Shown: piece after piece, positions 43,942-52,658 of the stretch
How positions within the stretch are numbered: the first letter of the stretch is position 1
Layout of the letters: each line of letters begins with the position of its first letter
Notes under the pieces: model-generated
The model's database searches: none
Told to the model about the DNA's origin: nothing
Seen by the model: only the letters and a program-made list of their open reading frames with translations
Position numbers and translations under genes: made by a program
Origin: JADKCL01 sp031415375
Lineage (GTDB): Bacteria > Bacteroidota > Bacteroidia > J057 > JADKCL01
Assembly (NCBI GenBank): GCA_031415375.1
Contig: JANORP010000086.1
Span: 1 to 64,000 of the forward strand
DNA: 64,000 bases
Direction: 5' to 3'

Positions 43942-44306
43942 TTGCTCATAGCGAATAATTTCGAAGTCTTGAACAAGAAATGGAGGGATCTGGGTATGGC
44001 GGAGATTCCAAAATCCAAAAGCATCAAGCCGTACTTTTCAAGAGATTCGCATAATTCCATGACGATATCGGAAGATTGCCGATTTCAACGCGAGAGAAGA
44101 TCATGCTCGAAAACATATTTGCTTGGCAATCAATAGACAAGCGAATTTTCAGCGCATTTGAGCTTCCTGATCCGTATGCTCCGATTTTGGAATTCTTCTC
44201 TGAAGGTGGATGCTTACGATCTGAAAACCGATTGCTACTATTTGATGATGCGAGTATTCCCATCGGCAAGATTGAGGATTACTTGAAAATGAGCGAGATC
44301 GTTTAG
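43942..44306 (+). pseudogene. Probable frameshifted small immunity-like gene
   Basis: Two overlapping frames both look protein-like. One runs 43942-44136 (NKKWRDLGMAEIPKSKSIKPY). The other is open from 44055 to 44306 (IMLENIFAWQSIDKRIFSAF, EDYLKMSEIV). Joining them by one shift near 44060-44080 would give a single protein of about 120 residues. The 3' part alone could be translated from the ATG at 44103. I do not recognise a family. Confidence 0.4.
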
Positions 44307-44396
44307 TTTTTTTAAGCTTGGAAAGCTCGCTAAAACTGTAGGATCAATATAGTATTCCTACGGTCTTATTGTCTTGAATTTCCAACGCTCCTTAGG

Positions 44397-44450
44397 CTGC
44401 CACCGATCAGCTACAATCCCAAGACGGGCGGCTTCAAGGATGCCGACAAC
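44397..44450 (+). pseudogene. Short remnant of the pre-TNT toxin repeat
   Basis: These 54 bases encode LPPISYNPKTGGFKDAD, matching LPPITYDPKTGGFKDAD of the intact toxin with only a few base changes. Sequence on both sides is unrelated. It marks a third, almost fully deleted cassette and precedes another small gene at the immunity position. Confidence 0.75.
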
Positions 44451-44526
44451 CTTGCACCCAATCCATCACCCCTCAATTTCGCCTGCCAAAATCACCTATC
44501 TTCGCTTTCAAAAGCAGTCACCCTCA

Positions 44527-45006
44527 ATGTCCAAGATCACCACCCTCCTCCAGCAAGAAAACATCTTCTTCGCCCAAGACCACATCGGCGGCGTCCCCTG
44601 CACGATCGGCTACATCAAAGAATTCAGATGGCGTTGGATGGCGACACAGCTGAATACATTTATCTTTTTTGGAGACAGCGCGAGCCCGATCGATCAGCAA
44701 GCGATCGACCGCTTCTCGGCGCAATGTTTTGACTACGCCACCCGCAACAGCAAAGGTTGGCCGCGTGGTTTCCAATCGGCCATCGGTTCGATTGCGATTT
44801 TGCAGGGAACTCAGGTGCAGGCGGATGCGGTGACCTATTGCGAAAAAAACCACCGCAAGCACGTGGCGGCATTTGAGATCGCCGTCGTGTATGACCAGGT
44901 ACAGAAAAAAGCGACCCGCTTCAAATCCACGCCAGCTTGGGGGGCGCTCTATTTCTCCTATTTCGCCAAGACCATCGACAGGTTCATAGCTGGCATCCAG
45001 GCATGA
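44527..45006 (+). CDS. Hypothetical protein following a toxin remnant
   Basis: From MSKITTLLQQENIFF the product has 159 residues; the open frame extends upstream only through the toxin-repeat remnant. It is soluble and aromatic-rich, mixed alpha/beta by eye, with RWRWMATQLNTFIFF, FDYATRNSKGWPRGFQS and PAWGALYFSYFAKTI. I do not recognise a family. Its place right after a toxin-cassette remnant suggests an orphan immunity gene, but it also leads a same-strand group of five genes reaching to 48675. Confidence 0.6.
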   Translation: MSKITTLLQQENIFFAQDHIGGVPCTIGYIKEFRWRWMATQLNTFIFFGDSASPIDQQAIDRFSAQCFDYATRNSKGWPRGFQSAIGSIAILQGTQVQADAVTYCEKNHRKHVAAFEIAVVYDQVQKKATRFKSTPAWGALYFSYFAKTIDRFIAGIQA

Positions 45007-45043
45007 AAACGCCACTGTATTTCGTATTACTTTTGAACGCCAG

Positions 45044-45505
45044 ATGAAGGATCACAAGGATATAAAGGCATTGATTTGCAAGGAGCTGGAGACATTGCTC
45101 GATGCCCGCTTGGTCGAGGCTGAGGCGGCCATCGCTGCTGCCCTTGATGCCCGCAACAACGACACCAAGAGCAGTGCGGGCGACAAGTATGAGACGGGCA
45201 GGGAAATGATCCAAATCGAAATCAACAAAAGTGAAACACAACGCGGCAAGGCCCTGATGCTCAAAAAAGACCTCGCCCGCATCGACCTCCACAAGCACTA
45301 CACCAAGTCTGAATTTGGCAGCCTCGTGATCACCTCACAAGAAAAGTATTTCCTCTCGATTGGATTCGGCAAATTGACGCTCGCGGACGAAACTTATGTT
45401 GCCATCTCCCTCGGCTCCCCGATCGGAATTGTATTGCAAGACAAGGCCATTGGGGCCAAGGTGCAGTTTCAAGGCAAGGAATTTGTGATCCTAGAAATTG
45501 TCTGA
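45044..45505 (+). CDS. GreA/GreB-like protein of the Bacteroidota type
   Basis: The 153-residue product matches a Bacteroidota family often labelled GreA/B-related (or, wrongly, 3-oxoacyl-ACP synthase). An N-terminal coiled coil has the diagnostic NDTKSSAGDKYETGREM segment. A C-terminal FKBP-like Gre domain follows (FGSLVITSQEKYFLSIG, SPIGIVLQDKAIGAKVQFQGKEF). Gre factors rescue backtracked RNA polymerase through the secondary channel, but whether this variant has that activity is not established. The gene appears to be a housekeeping insertion within the toxin island. Confidence 0.8.
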   Translation: MKDHKDIKALICKELETLLDARLVEAEAAIAAALDARNNDTKSSAGDKYETGREMIQIEINKSETQRGKALMLKKDLARIDLHKHYTKSEFGSLVITSQEKYFLSIGFGKLTLADETYVAISLGSPIGIVLQDKAIGAKVQFQGKEFVILEIV

Positions 45506-45581
45506 GCCGCCCCACGCAAGCAAGTCTCACATTGCATCGCGCGAGATTGCCTACAACACGCACAGACACATTCCAAGGCCA

Positions 45582-45686
45582 GTGTACAAATTCAAAAATT
45601 TTGAAGCGGGAGCCGCAGGCTCCAACGCTGACACTAAATCGAGCCTCCGGGTCGCGCATCAAGTTCCTGCCGAATTGGTCATACAC
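45582..45686. mobile_element. Degenerate MITE-like element, family B
   Basis: GTGTACAAATTC at the left and GAATTGGTCATACAC at the right are decayed versions of the family-B ends. Between them lie GAAGCGGGAGCC-GCA-GGCTCC and a damaged second hairpin, followed by CTGCCGAATT. It sits upstream of the gene starting at 45759. No clear target duplication remains. Confidence 0.6.
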
Positions 45687-45758
45687 AATCATCGCCCACG
45701 CCCCATTCGCCTCCCAAATTTTCGCTATCTTGCATCGTCATCTAAAATTAAGACAGCA

Positions 45759-46754
45759 GTGAGCGCCCCTTCGCTAGACACCCTCAAATACCTCGATGGC
45801 CGTGCAGCCTCCATGCTCGCCTTGCTCAAAAAGCAAGATGTTGAATCGCTCGCCACAAGCTCGGCCAAGCGACGATTTTTTCGCATCGAGCTGGAGACCA
45901 GCGGCATTCAACCAGACCATGTGAATGCCATGCATGTCGCGTCGGCACGCGCCGCGGGCTGTGAGGCCCTCGCGACCTGGCTCGACAGCCTGCGCAAGCT
46001 CGCCGAATATGCCCGCTCAGAAGCTCGCCGCAAATGGAATCCCAAGGCTACTGCTGCCGATCTCGCCTCACAAGTCCCCGTCGCATCAGATTGGTTTCTC
46101 CAATCGACCTACCTCCCCGACTGGGATGAGCTGGATTTCCTGAGCCGCTGCGAATCCATCTGGGCAGACAATGGCTTCACGGGCGAGGGCATGATGTTTA
46201 CCCGCATTTTCAACTACCGTGTGAAAGTGCTTACGGGTTATGAAGATGGGCTGCGCCTCGTCATGTTGCTCACCGAGGTCGGCGACTACGTGCCGCCGCT
46301 AGACCTCTCAGCGCCTGCAGCCACCCCAACAAATCCCATGGATCTCCCAATGCCCGCAGACGTGAAAATCGAGCCCATAGACCTCGTGCGCCGCATGCGT
46401 GCCTACGACGGCCGCGAGCCAGACAACTGGGATGCCCCTGTGCAAGTGCCCATGGGCAAGCCCACATGGGCTTTTTCCCTCGCCGAGGTCAACCGCAATC
46501 CCTTTGAAAACCTCAAAGGCTTGCTCGGCAAAGAAGCCTTTGACTTGATCATGGAAAAGCAAGGCTACGTCTATCCAGAGGGGCCCTTTGATACTTACAT
46601 CGGCGAAAGCGACCTGCCGCTGCACTACTACACGCGCGACGACGAGCAAGCGGATGCCCGCAAGCTCATCATTGTGAGCATGGGCGAATTCCAGCCCGGC
46701 CGAATTATATGCCATATCGAGGGTTTTTACCGTGTCTGGGGCGTCAATTTCTAA
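45759..46754 (+). CDS. Conserved-looking hypothetical protein
   Basis: The 331-residue product is placed from the GTG at 45759 (SAPSLDTLKYLDGRAASM) because the frame upstream runs through a mobile-element remnant; an ATG at 45813 is the alternative. The N-terminal half is helical and basic (RRFFRIELETSG, EYARSEARRKWNP). The C-terminal half has Trp/Pro-rich segments (YDGREPDNWDAPVQVPMGKPTW, PEGPFDTYIGES) and ends RVWGVNF. No signal peptide, membrane helix or known family was recognised. It is 11 bp upstream of the next gene and probably co-transcribed with it. Confidence 0.7.
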   Translation: MSAPSLDTLKYLDGRAASMLALLKKQDVESLATSSAKRRFFRIELETSGIQPDHVNAMHVASARAAGCEALATWLDSLRKLAEYARSEARRKWNPKATAADLASQVPVASDWFLQSTYLPDWDELDFLSRCESIWADNGFTGEGMMFTRIFNYRVKVLTGYEDGLRLVMLLTEVGDYVPPLDLSAPAATPTNPMDLPMPADVKIEPIDLVRRMRAYDGREPDNWDAPVQVPMGKPTWAFSLAEVNRNPFENLKGLLGKEAFDLIMEKQGYVYPEGPFDTYIGESDLPLHYYTRDDEQADARKLIIVSMGEFQPGRIICHIEGFYRVWGVNF

Positions 46755-46765
46755 TTTGAACGAAT

Positions 46766-47266
46766 ATGTCAGCGACATCACTCAACCCAGAAGATCAACC
46801 CGCGCGCAAAGGCAAATCTGACCGCATCGTCTGGATCGGATTGACAATCGCATTGCTCGCGCTGCTTTTGTGGAACTACACCACATTTGCAGGCGGCCTA
46901 TGGAGCGCAGATACCGACAGCCCAGACTGCATCAAGGTGCAGGCCATCGTGACCGACATCCACGCCTCGGGCGGCAATTCACGCAAAGCCTCCCAGGAGA
47001 CCTACTACGTTTCCTACGATTACACCGCCAATGGTGAGGCCTACAGCAACAAGGACAAGGTCGATTACAACGTCTATCACCGCAGCCGGCTCGGTGGCGG
47101 GTTGGAAATCTGCTACATGAAAGACCATCCAGGACGCTCGGCCGTCATCGGCAACGATACCAATGGTGATACTGCATTCTATGTTGTTTTGGCGGATATT
47201 GGAGCCTTGATCGCGATCTTTTTGCTCGTCAGGGACTGGATGAGGCGCCGCAGAAAAGCAGCCTGA
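46766..47266 (+). CDS. DUF3592-like two-helix membrane protein
   Basis: The 166-residue product has a first membrane helix (IVWIGLTIALLALLLWNYTTF), an extracytoplasmic beta-rich domain (VQAIVTDIHASGG...YYVSYDYTANGEAY...DYNVYHRSRLGGGLEICYMKDHPGRS) and a second helix near the end (AFYVVLADIGALIAIFLLV) with a basic tail. The domain pattern, a T-x-G-x-V-like exchange followed by a V-x-Y-x-P-like strand, fits the DUF3592 family. Its role is unknown. Confidence 0.7.
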   Translation: MSATSLNPEDQPARKGKSDRIVWIGLTIALLALLLWNYTTFAGGLWSADTDSPDCIKVQAIVTDIHASGGNSRKASQETYYVSYDYTANGEAYSNKDKVDYNVYHRSRLGGGLEICYMKDHPGRSAVIGNDTNGDTAFYVVLADIGALIAIFLLVRDWMRRRRKAA

Positions 47267-47307
47267 CCGCACATTTTTTCAAAATTCGATCCGAAAAAGA
47301 CTTTGAT

Positions 47308-48675
47308 ATGACTCGGCGAGAAGCATTTATGGTAGAGGCCCCAGCACAGCATGTGCTGTACAGGGAAAATCGCGTGCCCCTAGCCCCTGTGGCCGATGGC
47401 GTTGCCGCTTATCAGCAGCAACTCTACCTCGCAATTGCCATGTATTCGGTCGGCGAGCCGCTCACGGATGTGCGCACCGCAGTCGCCAAGGCCATCGCCT
47501 TTTTGGCCGACGACAGCAACACCGCGCCATTGCGACTACAGGATCCCGAGCAATACTTTGCGGCCCTCTGGGGACTCTCGCTCAGCATGCTCTTTGGGGA
47601 TGCCACACCCGTCTTTGAGCAGCGCCTTGCGGGCCAAGACGCCCTCATCGATCGCCTCTTGCAATTGACAGGCAGCCAACTGGACCTCGCTCCTACCACC
47701 TTGTATCCCAAGCCATTTCAGGCGCTGCTAGACGCAATGGACACTCCCGCCGAGGCCGCTGCTCACATCGATACCTTCCTCAAGGCATGGTATGCAGGCA
47801 TGGGCCGCACGCATTGGCACGACACCCACCTGCACAACGACCCCGCATTCTTTGGGTATTGGGCCTTTGAATTGGCCGCCGTCGTGAAAGCATTGAGCAT
47901 CACCGACGCCAGCTTTGACGAAAACATCTTTTATCCGCGCGACCTCGTACACCAGCGCATGTACCGCACATGGCTGGACAGCGACCTCGGTGAAGCCGAG
48001 CGCAAGTTCAAGGCCGCCATCGCAGCGCAGCGCGATTTAGAGGTCGCCAAACACGCACTTTCAGCTTTTTTGACCGGCGAGACAGCCGATGCAGGTGGCC
48101 CCGACACCCTCGCCCATGGCATGAAAATGCTCGCGACAGTGCTCGGCTTGGAGCAAGACGCCCTTGAGCAAAATCCACAGCTCGTGCAGGCAGGGCTCAT
48201 GCAGCTTTTCCAAGCCGCCCTCAACATCAGCAAGACCACACTTGCCGACTTGGATGACCCCAACAAAGTCGCGCAATCCCCCTTGGTCGATACCTTCAAG
48301 ACCATGGCGCAGGAGGCAGGTGTCGAGGGCCTCGACATCGACGTCGCCTCCCAATTGCTCTCAGAAACAGAGGGATTTGACCCGGCAGCCCTCGACCCTG
48401 AGGCCCGTCTTGCCCAAGCCCGCACGCGCTTGGAGACCATGAACGGCACCCTCGAAAAATTGCTCCAAACGCCACAGGCAGAGGCAGAAAGCAATTTTGA
48501 GAGTTTGGAAAAATTTGCCCGCGTATTCATGCAATCCATTGGATTACAACAACAAAAACCGCGCGATTTCCAAGCCGAGACCGCCGACGAGGTACACAAA
48601 GCCATGACAGAAGCCAATCAGAAAAATATGATCGGCAGCGATTTTGACTGGAATTCTATTTGGAAGAAGGACTGA
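47308..48675 (+). CDS. PoNi-like immunity protein (DUF1911) with unusual C-terminal extension
   Basis: Residues about 1-215 match the PoNi (DUF1910/1911) immunity fold, with the diagnostic THWHDTHLHNDPAFFGYWAFE segment near 167-190 and YPRDLVH near 210. This is the family that neutralises PoNe nuclease toxins. The protein does not stop there: some 240 further helical residues follow, ending GSDFDWNSIWKKD. No toxin lies immediately upstream, and the closest PoNe toxin (49065-51896) has its own PoNi behind it. This gene may be an orphan immunity factor or have a repurposed fusion domain. Confidence 0.8.
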   Translation: MTRREAFMVEAPAQHVLYRENRVPLAPVADGVAAYQQQLYLAIAMYSVGEPLTDVRTAVAKAIAFLADDSNTAPLRLQDPEQYFAALWGLSLSMLFGDATPVFEQRLAGQDALIDRLLQLTGSQLDLAPTTLYPKPFQALLDAMDTPAEAAAHIDTFLKAWYAGMGRTHWHDTHLHNDPAFFGYWAFELAAVVKALSITDASFDENIFYPRDLVHQRMYRTWLDSDLGEAERKFKAAIAAQRDLEVAKHALSAFLTGETADAGGPDTLAHGMKMLATVLGLEQDALEQNPQLVQAGLMQLFQAALNISKTTLADLDDPNKVAQSPLVDTFKTMAQEAGVEGLDIDVASQLLSETEGFDPAALDPEARLAQARTRLETMNGTLEKLLQTPQAEAESNFESLEKFARVFMQSIGLQQQKPRDFQAETADEVHKAMTEANQKNMIGSDFDWNSIWKKD

Positions 48676-49064
48676 GCAACCTGACAAGTTATCGATCAGC
48701 ATTTCATCTATCATCCCGAGGTCGATCCCCTTGGGAAAACGTGACTTTACCTAGCTGAAGCTACAGTGAATCTGGGAGTACGCTGTCCATTCCTGACTGA
48801 GTTCAGCAACTCATCTACGCACGTGCTTCACCCAAAACTTGCCAGCAGATTCCCATTTGCCCATGGAAGCCTCATGGCCATTTCGTTCCAACCATACCTC
48901 AATGCGTACAAAATCCAACGAATATCCACCAAACAAGTCGTTTCATCGCGACACATAAAATTGTGTACACATTATATTGCTATTGTTGAACATTTATGTA
49001 ATTTCACAAGCGCAGTATTGCCACTGCCAATCTCCTTATAAAGCCCAATTGCCGCAATTCGCCC
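48676..49064. other. Intergenic region before the PoNe toxin gene
   Basis: About 390 AT-rich bases contain no credible gene. TATTGTTG at about 48980, one mismatch from TAnnTTTG, is a possible but weak promoter box for the toxin gene. Confidence 0.4.
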
Positions 49065-51896
49065 ATGTACGCTCCAAAACAGTACCGTCCAGAGAGAAGA
49101 AAGCCCGAATCCAACCACTTGGCGCTGGAGGACAATGATCACAAACTCCCAATCATAGCCCCACCGACGCTTTCTTTGATGGGCGGTGAGGATGCAGCAA
49201 CCAAAGAAAGCGGAACAAAGCAGCCTGCATCCGACGCGGAAGCAGCTACCCAACAAAACGCTGTTCACAACAAAAAGCAGGCTCAAGACGCCTCAGGCAG
49301 CGAGACCGAACAGGTCGGCGAAGAGAAAACCAAGTCCGCACCCAAGAAACCCGCAGGGAAATCAGAGCATCCGCCGCAGTTCAAACTTCATGCAGGCGCG
49401 CCATTTCAGTTCAAAATGGCCGAGGCTCCCCTTCAAATGAAAGCCGCATCAGGTGCCAAAGGCGCCGCAACAGCAGGCAATAGCAGCAGCAACGGCCTGC
49501 CAGAAGAGGTCAAATCCCAGATGGAAGGCGCATTCGGCACCAGTTTCGACGACGTCAAAGTCACCGCCAACAGCAGCGTCGCCAAAGACGCAGGTGCCCT
49601 CGCCTTCGCCCAAGGCAGCAACATCCACTTCGCACCCGGACAATTTAGCCCCAACACCAAAGGCGGCCAAGAATTGCTCGGCCATGAGCTCGCCCACGTC
49701 GTGCAACAGCGCCAAGGCCGCGTCCAAGCCAATGCCGAGGTCAACGGCCTCGCCGTGAACAACGACAAGGGCCTGGAAGCAGAGGCCGACCAACTCGGCG
49801 CCAAAGCCGCCCAGTTCAAAGCCAGCCCCAAAGGCGGCGTAGAAAAGAACGCCACAAATCCCAAAAGCGACGGTGCCGCTCAAATGAAACTCGCGGCATC
49901 AGCAGCCCCGGTCGTGCAGGCCAAATTCGAGGACACAGAAGCCCTCAGCGCTGAGCCACCAACGCCGATGGATGACATGCTGGCCCTGGATGGATTTGTA
50001 GGAGGCGAGAAGCCTCATGAAGAGAAGCCAGCCAAGGATAGCGCGAAAAGTCCAGCGCCAAAAGCTGAGGGAAACGGGACGGCGAAACAAGAAACTGGAG
50101 AGCAGGCCGAAGGGCATCAAGAAGTCGCTGCAGAAACCACAGAAAACGAGGAACGCGCAGGAGAAGGCGGAGCCAAAGAAGATCAAGAGGCACAAGAAAA
50201 CGAGGCCAAAGAAGTCGAAACCGCAGAAAATGGTCTCGCGGCAGATGCAGAAGCCCAGCCCCATGCGGAAAATGAAGTCGCGGGCAAGCAAGATGAGAGT
50301 CCCCAGGCAGACCATTCCCATGATAGCGGCGAAGTGGCGCAGCTGGCACCCGATCCGAATGCTGGCAAGAGTGGATTCGGTTGGGGAGATTTGACCTATA
50401 TCGTTGCGCCAGTGCCAGCATTGGGAGGATTGGCTTTGGAGCAATTGAGCAAAGGAGCAGCCAGTATCCTCGACAAAACCAGTGCGCCAGACTGGCTCAA
50501 AAATGGTGCAAAATCAGCTTCTGGATTTGTCCAATCGATCAATCAAACCTTCAAAGACCTCTCTGGAGAGCTGTTTGAAGGGGCGATCATGGGAGACTTC
50601 AAGGAAGACCCCACCATCATGAACATGGTCGGCCAAGTCTTGATGGGTTTGGTTCCCTACGCGGGCCAAGTCGCCGATGCACGCGATACCGTCAAGGCAG
50701 TCATGAATCTGACGACAGACGGTGGCTGGAAAGATGGTGGAAACTGGCTCAATTTTGGATTGACGATACTGGCTTGGGTGCCCCTGCTCGGCGATGGCGT
50801 GAAAGTCGCCAGCAAAATCGGCAAGCTCAAAAATGTTTCCAAAGCCCTCGGCAAACTCGAACCGCTCATCAAGGGCATCAAATCTGGCTGGGGTAAAGTC
50901 ACGAAATTCCTAGGTCCCAAGATCGCGAAGTTCACCACCAAAATGGCCGACGGTTGGAAGAGCTTGAAGACAGCGGCGGCCAAGAAATTTGAGACCTTCA
51001 AAAGCAGCGTCTCCTCTGGCATCTCCAAAGCAACAAACTGGCTGAAAGCGAAATGGGAAAGCCTGAAAAATGCTGCTTCTTCGGCGTGGACAAAAGCCAA
51101 AGAAGCCATCAGCACAGGCGCTCAAAAGCTGAAAACCGCCATCGAGTCAGGCGCAAAAAAGGTCGCCAAGATCGTGAGCGAAGCACCTCAAAAGCTGATC
51201 AATCGCGTAAAAGCGACCTGGGACAAAGCCGCATCCTACGTCCAAAAGGCCAAAGACCTCGCAAAAGGCGCTGTCAACAAGGTCAAATCCAAATTTGTGA
51301 AGCTGAAGGATAGGTTGCAGAAGAAGTATCGGGACTGGAAGAAGAAAGAAAGCTCTCCCAAAAATGAGAATTCACCATCTGGGAAAAACGAAAAGAAACC
51401 TATTGAGTCCAAAAAGCCATCAGCTGGCGTCCTAGATGAACTATATGAAACTCAGAAGAGGATTGTCGCTGACGTTGAATCTGGAAAGCTCAAACTAACC
51501 ACAAGCGCCCAAAAAGGAAACTATGGGGAGATGAAGGCAGACATTGCTTGGATAGAATCGGGGAAAAAACCGCTTCATGAGCGAGTGACAGACCTAAACG
51601 CCCCAACAAAGAAAGGTATTGATCACGTATATTTGGATCCAGGACCGCCGCCTATAAACTATATCGTAGAATCTAAATTTGGGAGTTCCAGATTAAGTAC
51701 ACTAGTTGACAAAACTAGGCAAATGAGTAAGGAATGGATCGAAGACAGGCTGATTGGAGCTGTTGGGAAAAAAAAGGCAATTGGAATCATCAAGGAGGGA
51801 TACACTTCTGTACTCGCGAAAGTAAAACCAGATGGCACAATTAGCTATAAACTCCTTGACAAGAAAGGTTTAGTCGTAGGCCAATTTTCTCTCTAG
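49065..51896 (+). CDS. DUF4157 polymorphic toxin with C-terminal PoNe DNase domain
   Basis: The 943-residue product lacks a signal peptide. Its leader repeats the QFKL/FQFK/LQMK motifs of the other large toxin. A DUF4157 domain lies at about 145-245 with H207-ELA-H211, closely similar to the other toxin. A Glu/Ala-rich acidic stretch follows, then a pre-toxin hydrophobic segment (VGQVLMGLVPYAGQVADARD, about 525-545), then a Lys-rich coiled coil. The C-terminal about 165 residues fit PoNe, a PD-(D/E)xK-type nuclease: GNYGEMKADIAW, GID853-HVY, and VE869-SK871-FG as the likely catalytic residues. A PoNi gene follows. Release by a contractile injection apparatus is inferred; none is encoded in the window. 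Confidence 0.87.
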   Translation: MYAPKQYRPERRKPESNHLALEDNDHKLPIIAPPTLSLMGGEDAATKESGTKQPASDAEAATQQNAVHNKKQAQDASGSETEQVGEEKTKSAPKKPAGKSEHPPQFKLHAGAPFQFKMAEAPLQMKAASGAKGAATAGNSSSNGLPEEVKSQMEGAFGTSFDDVKVTANSSVAKDAGALAFAQGSNIHFAPGQFSPNTKGGQELLGHELAHVVQQRQGRVQANAEVNGLAVNNDKGLEAEADQLGAKAAQFKASPKGGVEKNATNPKSDGAAQMKLAASAAPVVQAKFEDTEALSAEPPTPMDDMLALDGFVGGEKPHEEKPAKDSAKSPAPKAEGNGTAKQETGEQAEGHQEVAAETTENEERAGEGGAKEDQEAQENEAKEVETAENGLAADAEAQPHAENEVAGKQDESPQADHSHDSGEVAQLAPDPNAGKSGFGWGDLTYIVAPVPALGGLALEQLSKGAASILDKTSAPDWLKNGAKSASGFVQSINQTFKDLSGELFEGAIMGDFKEDPTIMNMVGQVLMGLVPYAGQVADARDTVKAVMNLTTDGGWKDGGNWLNFGLTILAWVPLLGDGVKVASKIGKLKNVSKALGKLEPLIKGIKSGWGKVTKFLGPKIAKFTTKMADGWKSLKTAAAKKFETFKSSVSSGISKATNWLKAKWESLKNAASSAWTKAKEAISTGAQKLKTAIESGAKKVAKIVSEAPQKLINRVKATWDKAASYVQKAKDLAKGAVNKVKSKFVKLKDRLQKKYRDWKKKESSPKNENSPSGKNEKKPIESKKPSAGVLDELYETQKRIVADVESGKLKLTTSAQKGNYGEMKADIAWIESGKKPLHERVTDLNAPTKKGIDHVYLDPGPPPINYIVESKFGSSRLSTLVDKTRQMSKEWIEDRLIGAVGKKKAIGIIKEGYTSVLAKVKPDGTISYKLLDKKGLVVGQFSL

Positions 51897-51941
51897 TTGA
51901 TAAAATCAGTATCTTTACGACGTGGTCTAATTTGCCTGAAG

Positions 51942-52658
51942 ATGAGAGATAAAGTCAAGACATTTTCCTATTTCACCAACGAAATCGCTGAAATGGAAGA
52001 GCTAATCCAAGAAACAGAAACGGAGATTCTAGAAGGGACTATTGATCCGGAACGATTGGAATCCGTTAAGAGATTCATTTTTAGCATGTATATTCATTTA
52101 GGAATCAGTAAGTATTCCTGTGGAATGCCCATTTCATCCATCGCAACAGACATCAGGAAGTCCATTTCTATGGCTGAAGAATGCTGGCATTACCCAGATC
52201 AACTACAGTCCGCATATTCGATAGATTGGTATTCAAAAATGGTTTGGATGCTATCATTGGCCAACCTCTTGAAATTTTCCGAGAATGATATTATTCCTCT
52301 TTTGGCGATTCTTGACAAGGCCAAAACCCAAGATTGGCTTCTTGAGTATTTGGTTTCCAAAATATCATTGGGTCGTAAGGCGACGAAAAATCTCGTATTT
52401 CCTAAAATCTATGCATCGCTTAAGGCTGCCTCAGAAGAAACAAATCCAATCGAATCTTCCAGACTGATGAGACGTTTCTTGGAAAAGGAATGGTACAAAG
52501 GCTACAAGGATGCCTATTGGCACGACAACCATAAGAGTAAGCATGGAGCCTACTTTGGCTATTGGTGCTTTGAGGCGGCCGCAGTGGTCAATATTTCTAG
52601 GATTGAGGATCACGATTTTGAAAAAAACCAGTATTATCCAAAGGATATGCTTGTATAA
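51942..52658 (+). CDS. PoNi immunity protein (DUF1910/DUF1911)
   Basis: The product has 238 residues from the ATG at 51942; an in-frame TTG at 51897 abuts the toxin stop but adds residues atypical of the family. The N-terminus (MRDKVKTFSYFTNEIAEMEELI) is DUF1910-like. The C-terminal DUF1911 part contains AYWHDNHKSKHGAYFGYWCFE and YYPKDMLV at the very end, the expected length. It directly follows a PoNe-domain toxin and is the predicted cognate inhibitor of that nuclease. Confidence 0.88.
   Translation: MRDKVKTFSYFTNEIAEMEELIQETETEILEGTIDPERLESVKRFIFSMYIHLGISKYSCGMPISSIATDIRKSISMAEECWHYPDQLQSAYSIDWYSKMVWMLSLANLLKFSENDIIPLLAILDKAKTQDWLLEYLVSKISLGRKATKNLVFPKIYASLKAASEETNPIESSRLMRRFLEKEWYKGYKDAYWHDNHKSKHGAYFGYWCFEAAAVVNISRIEDHDFEKNQYYPKDMLV

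Noticed and set aside
45498..45758. Upstream part of the open frame of the 331-residue hypothetical gene
   Set aside because: It runs through a decayed family-B element and overlaps the GreA/B-like stop; the GTG at 45759 is a better start.
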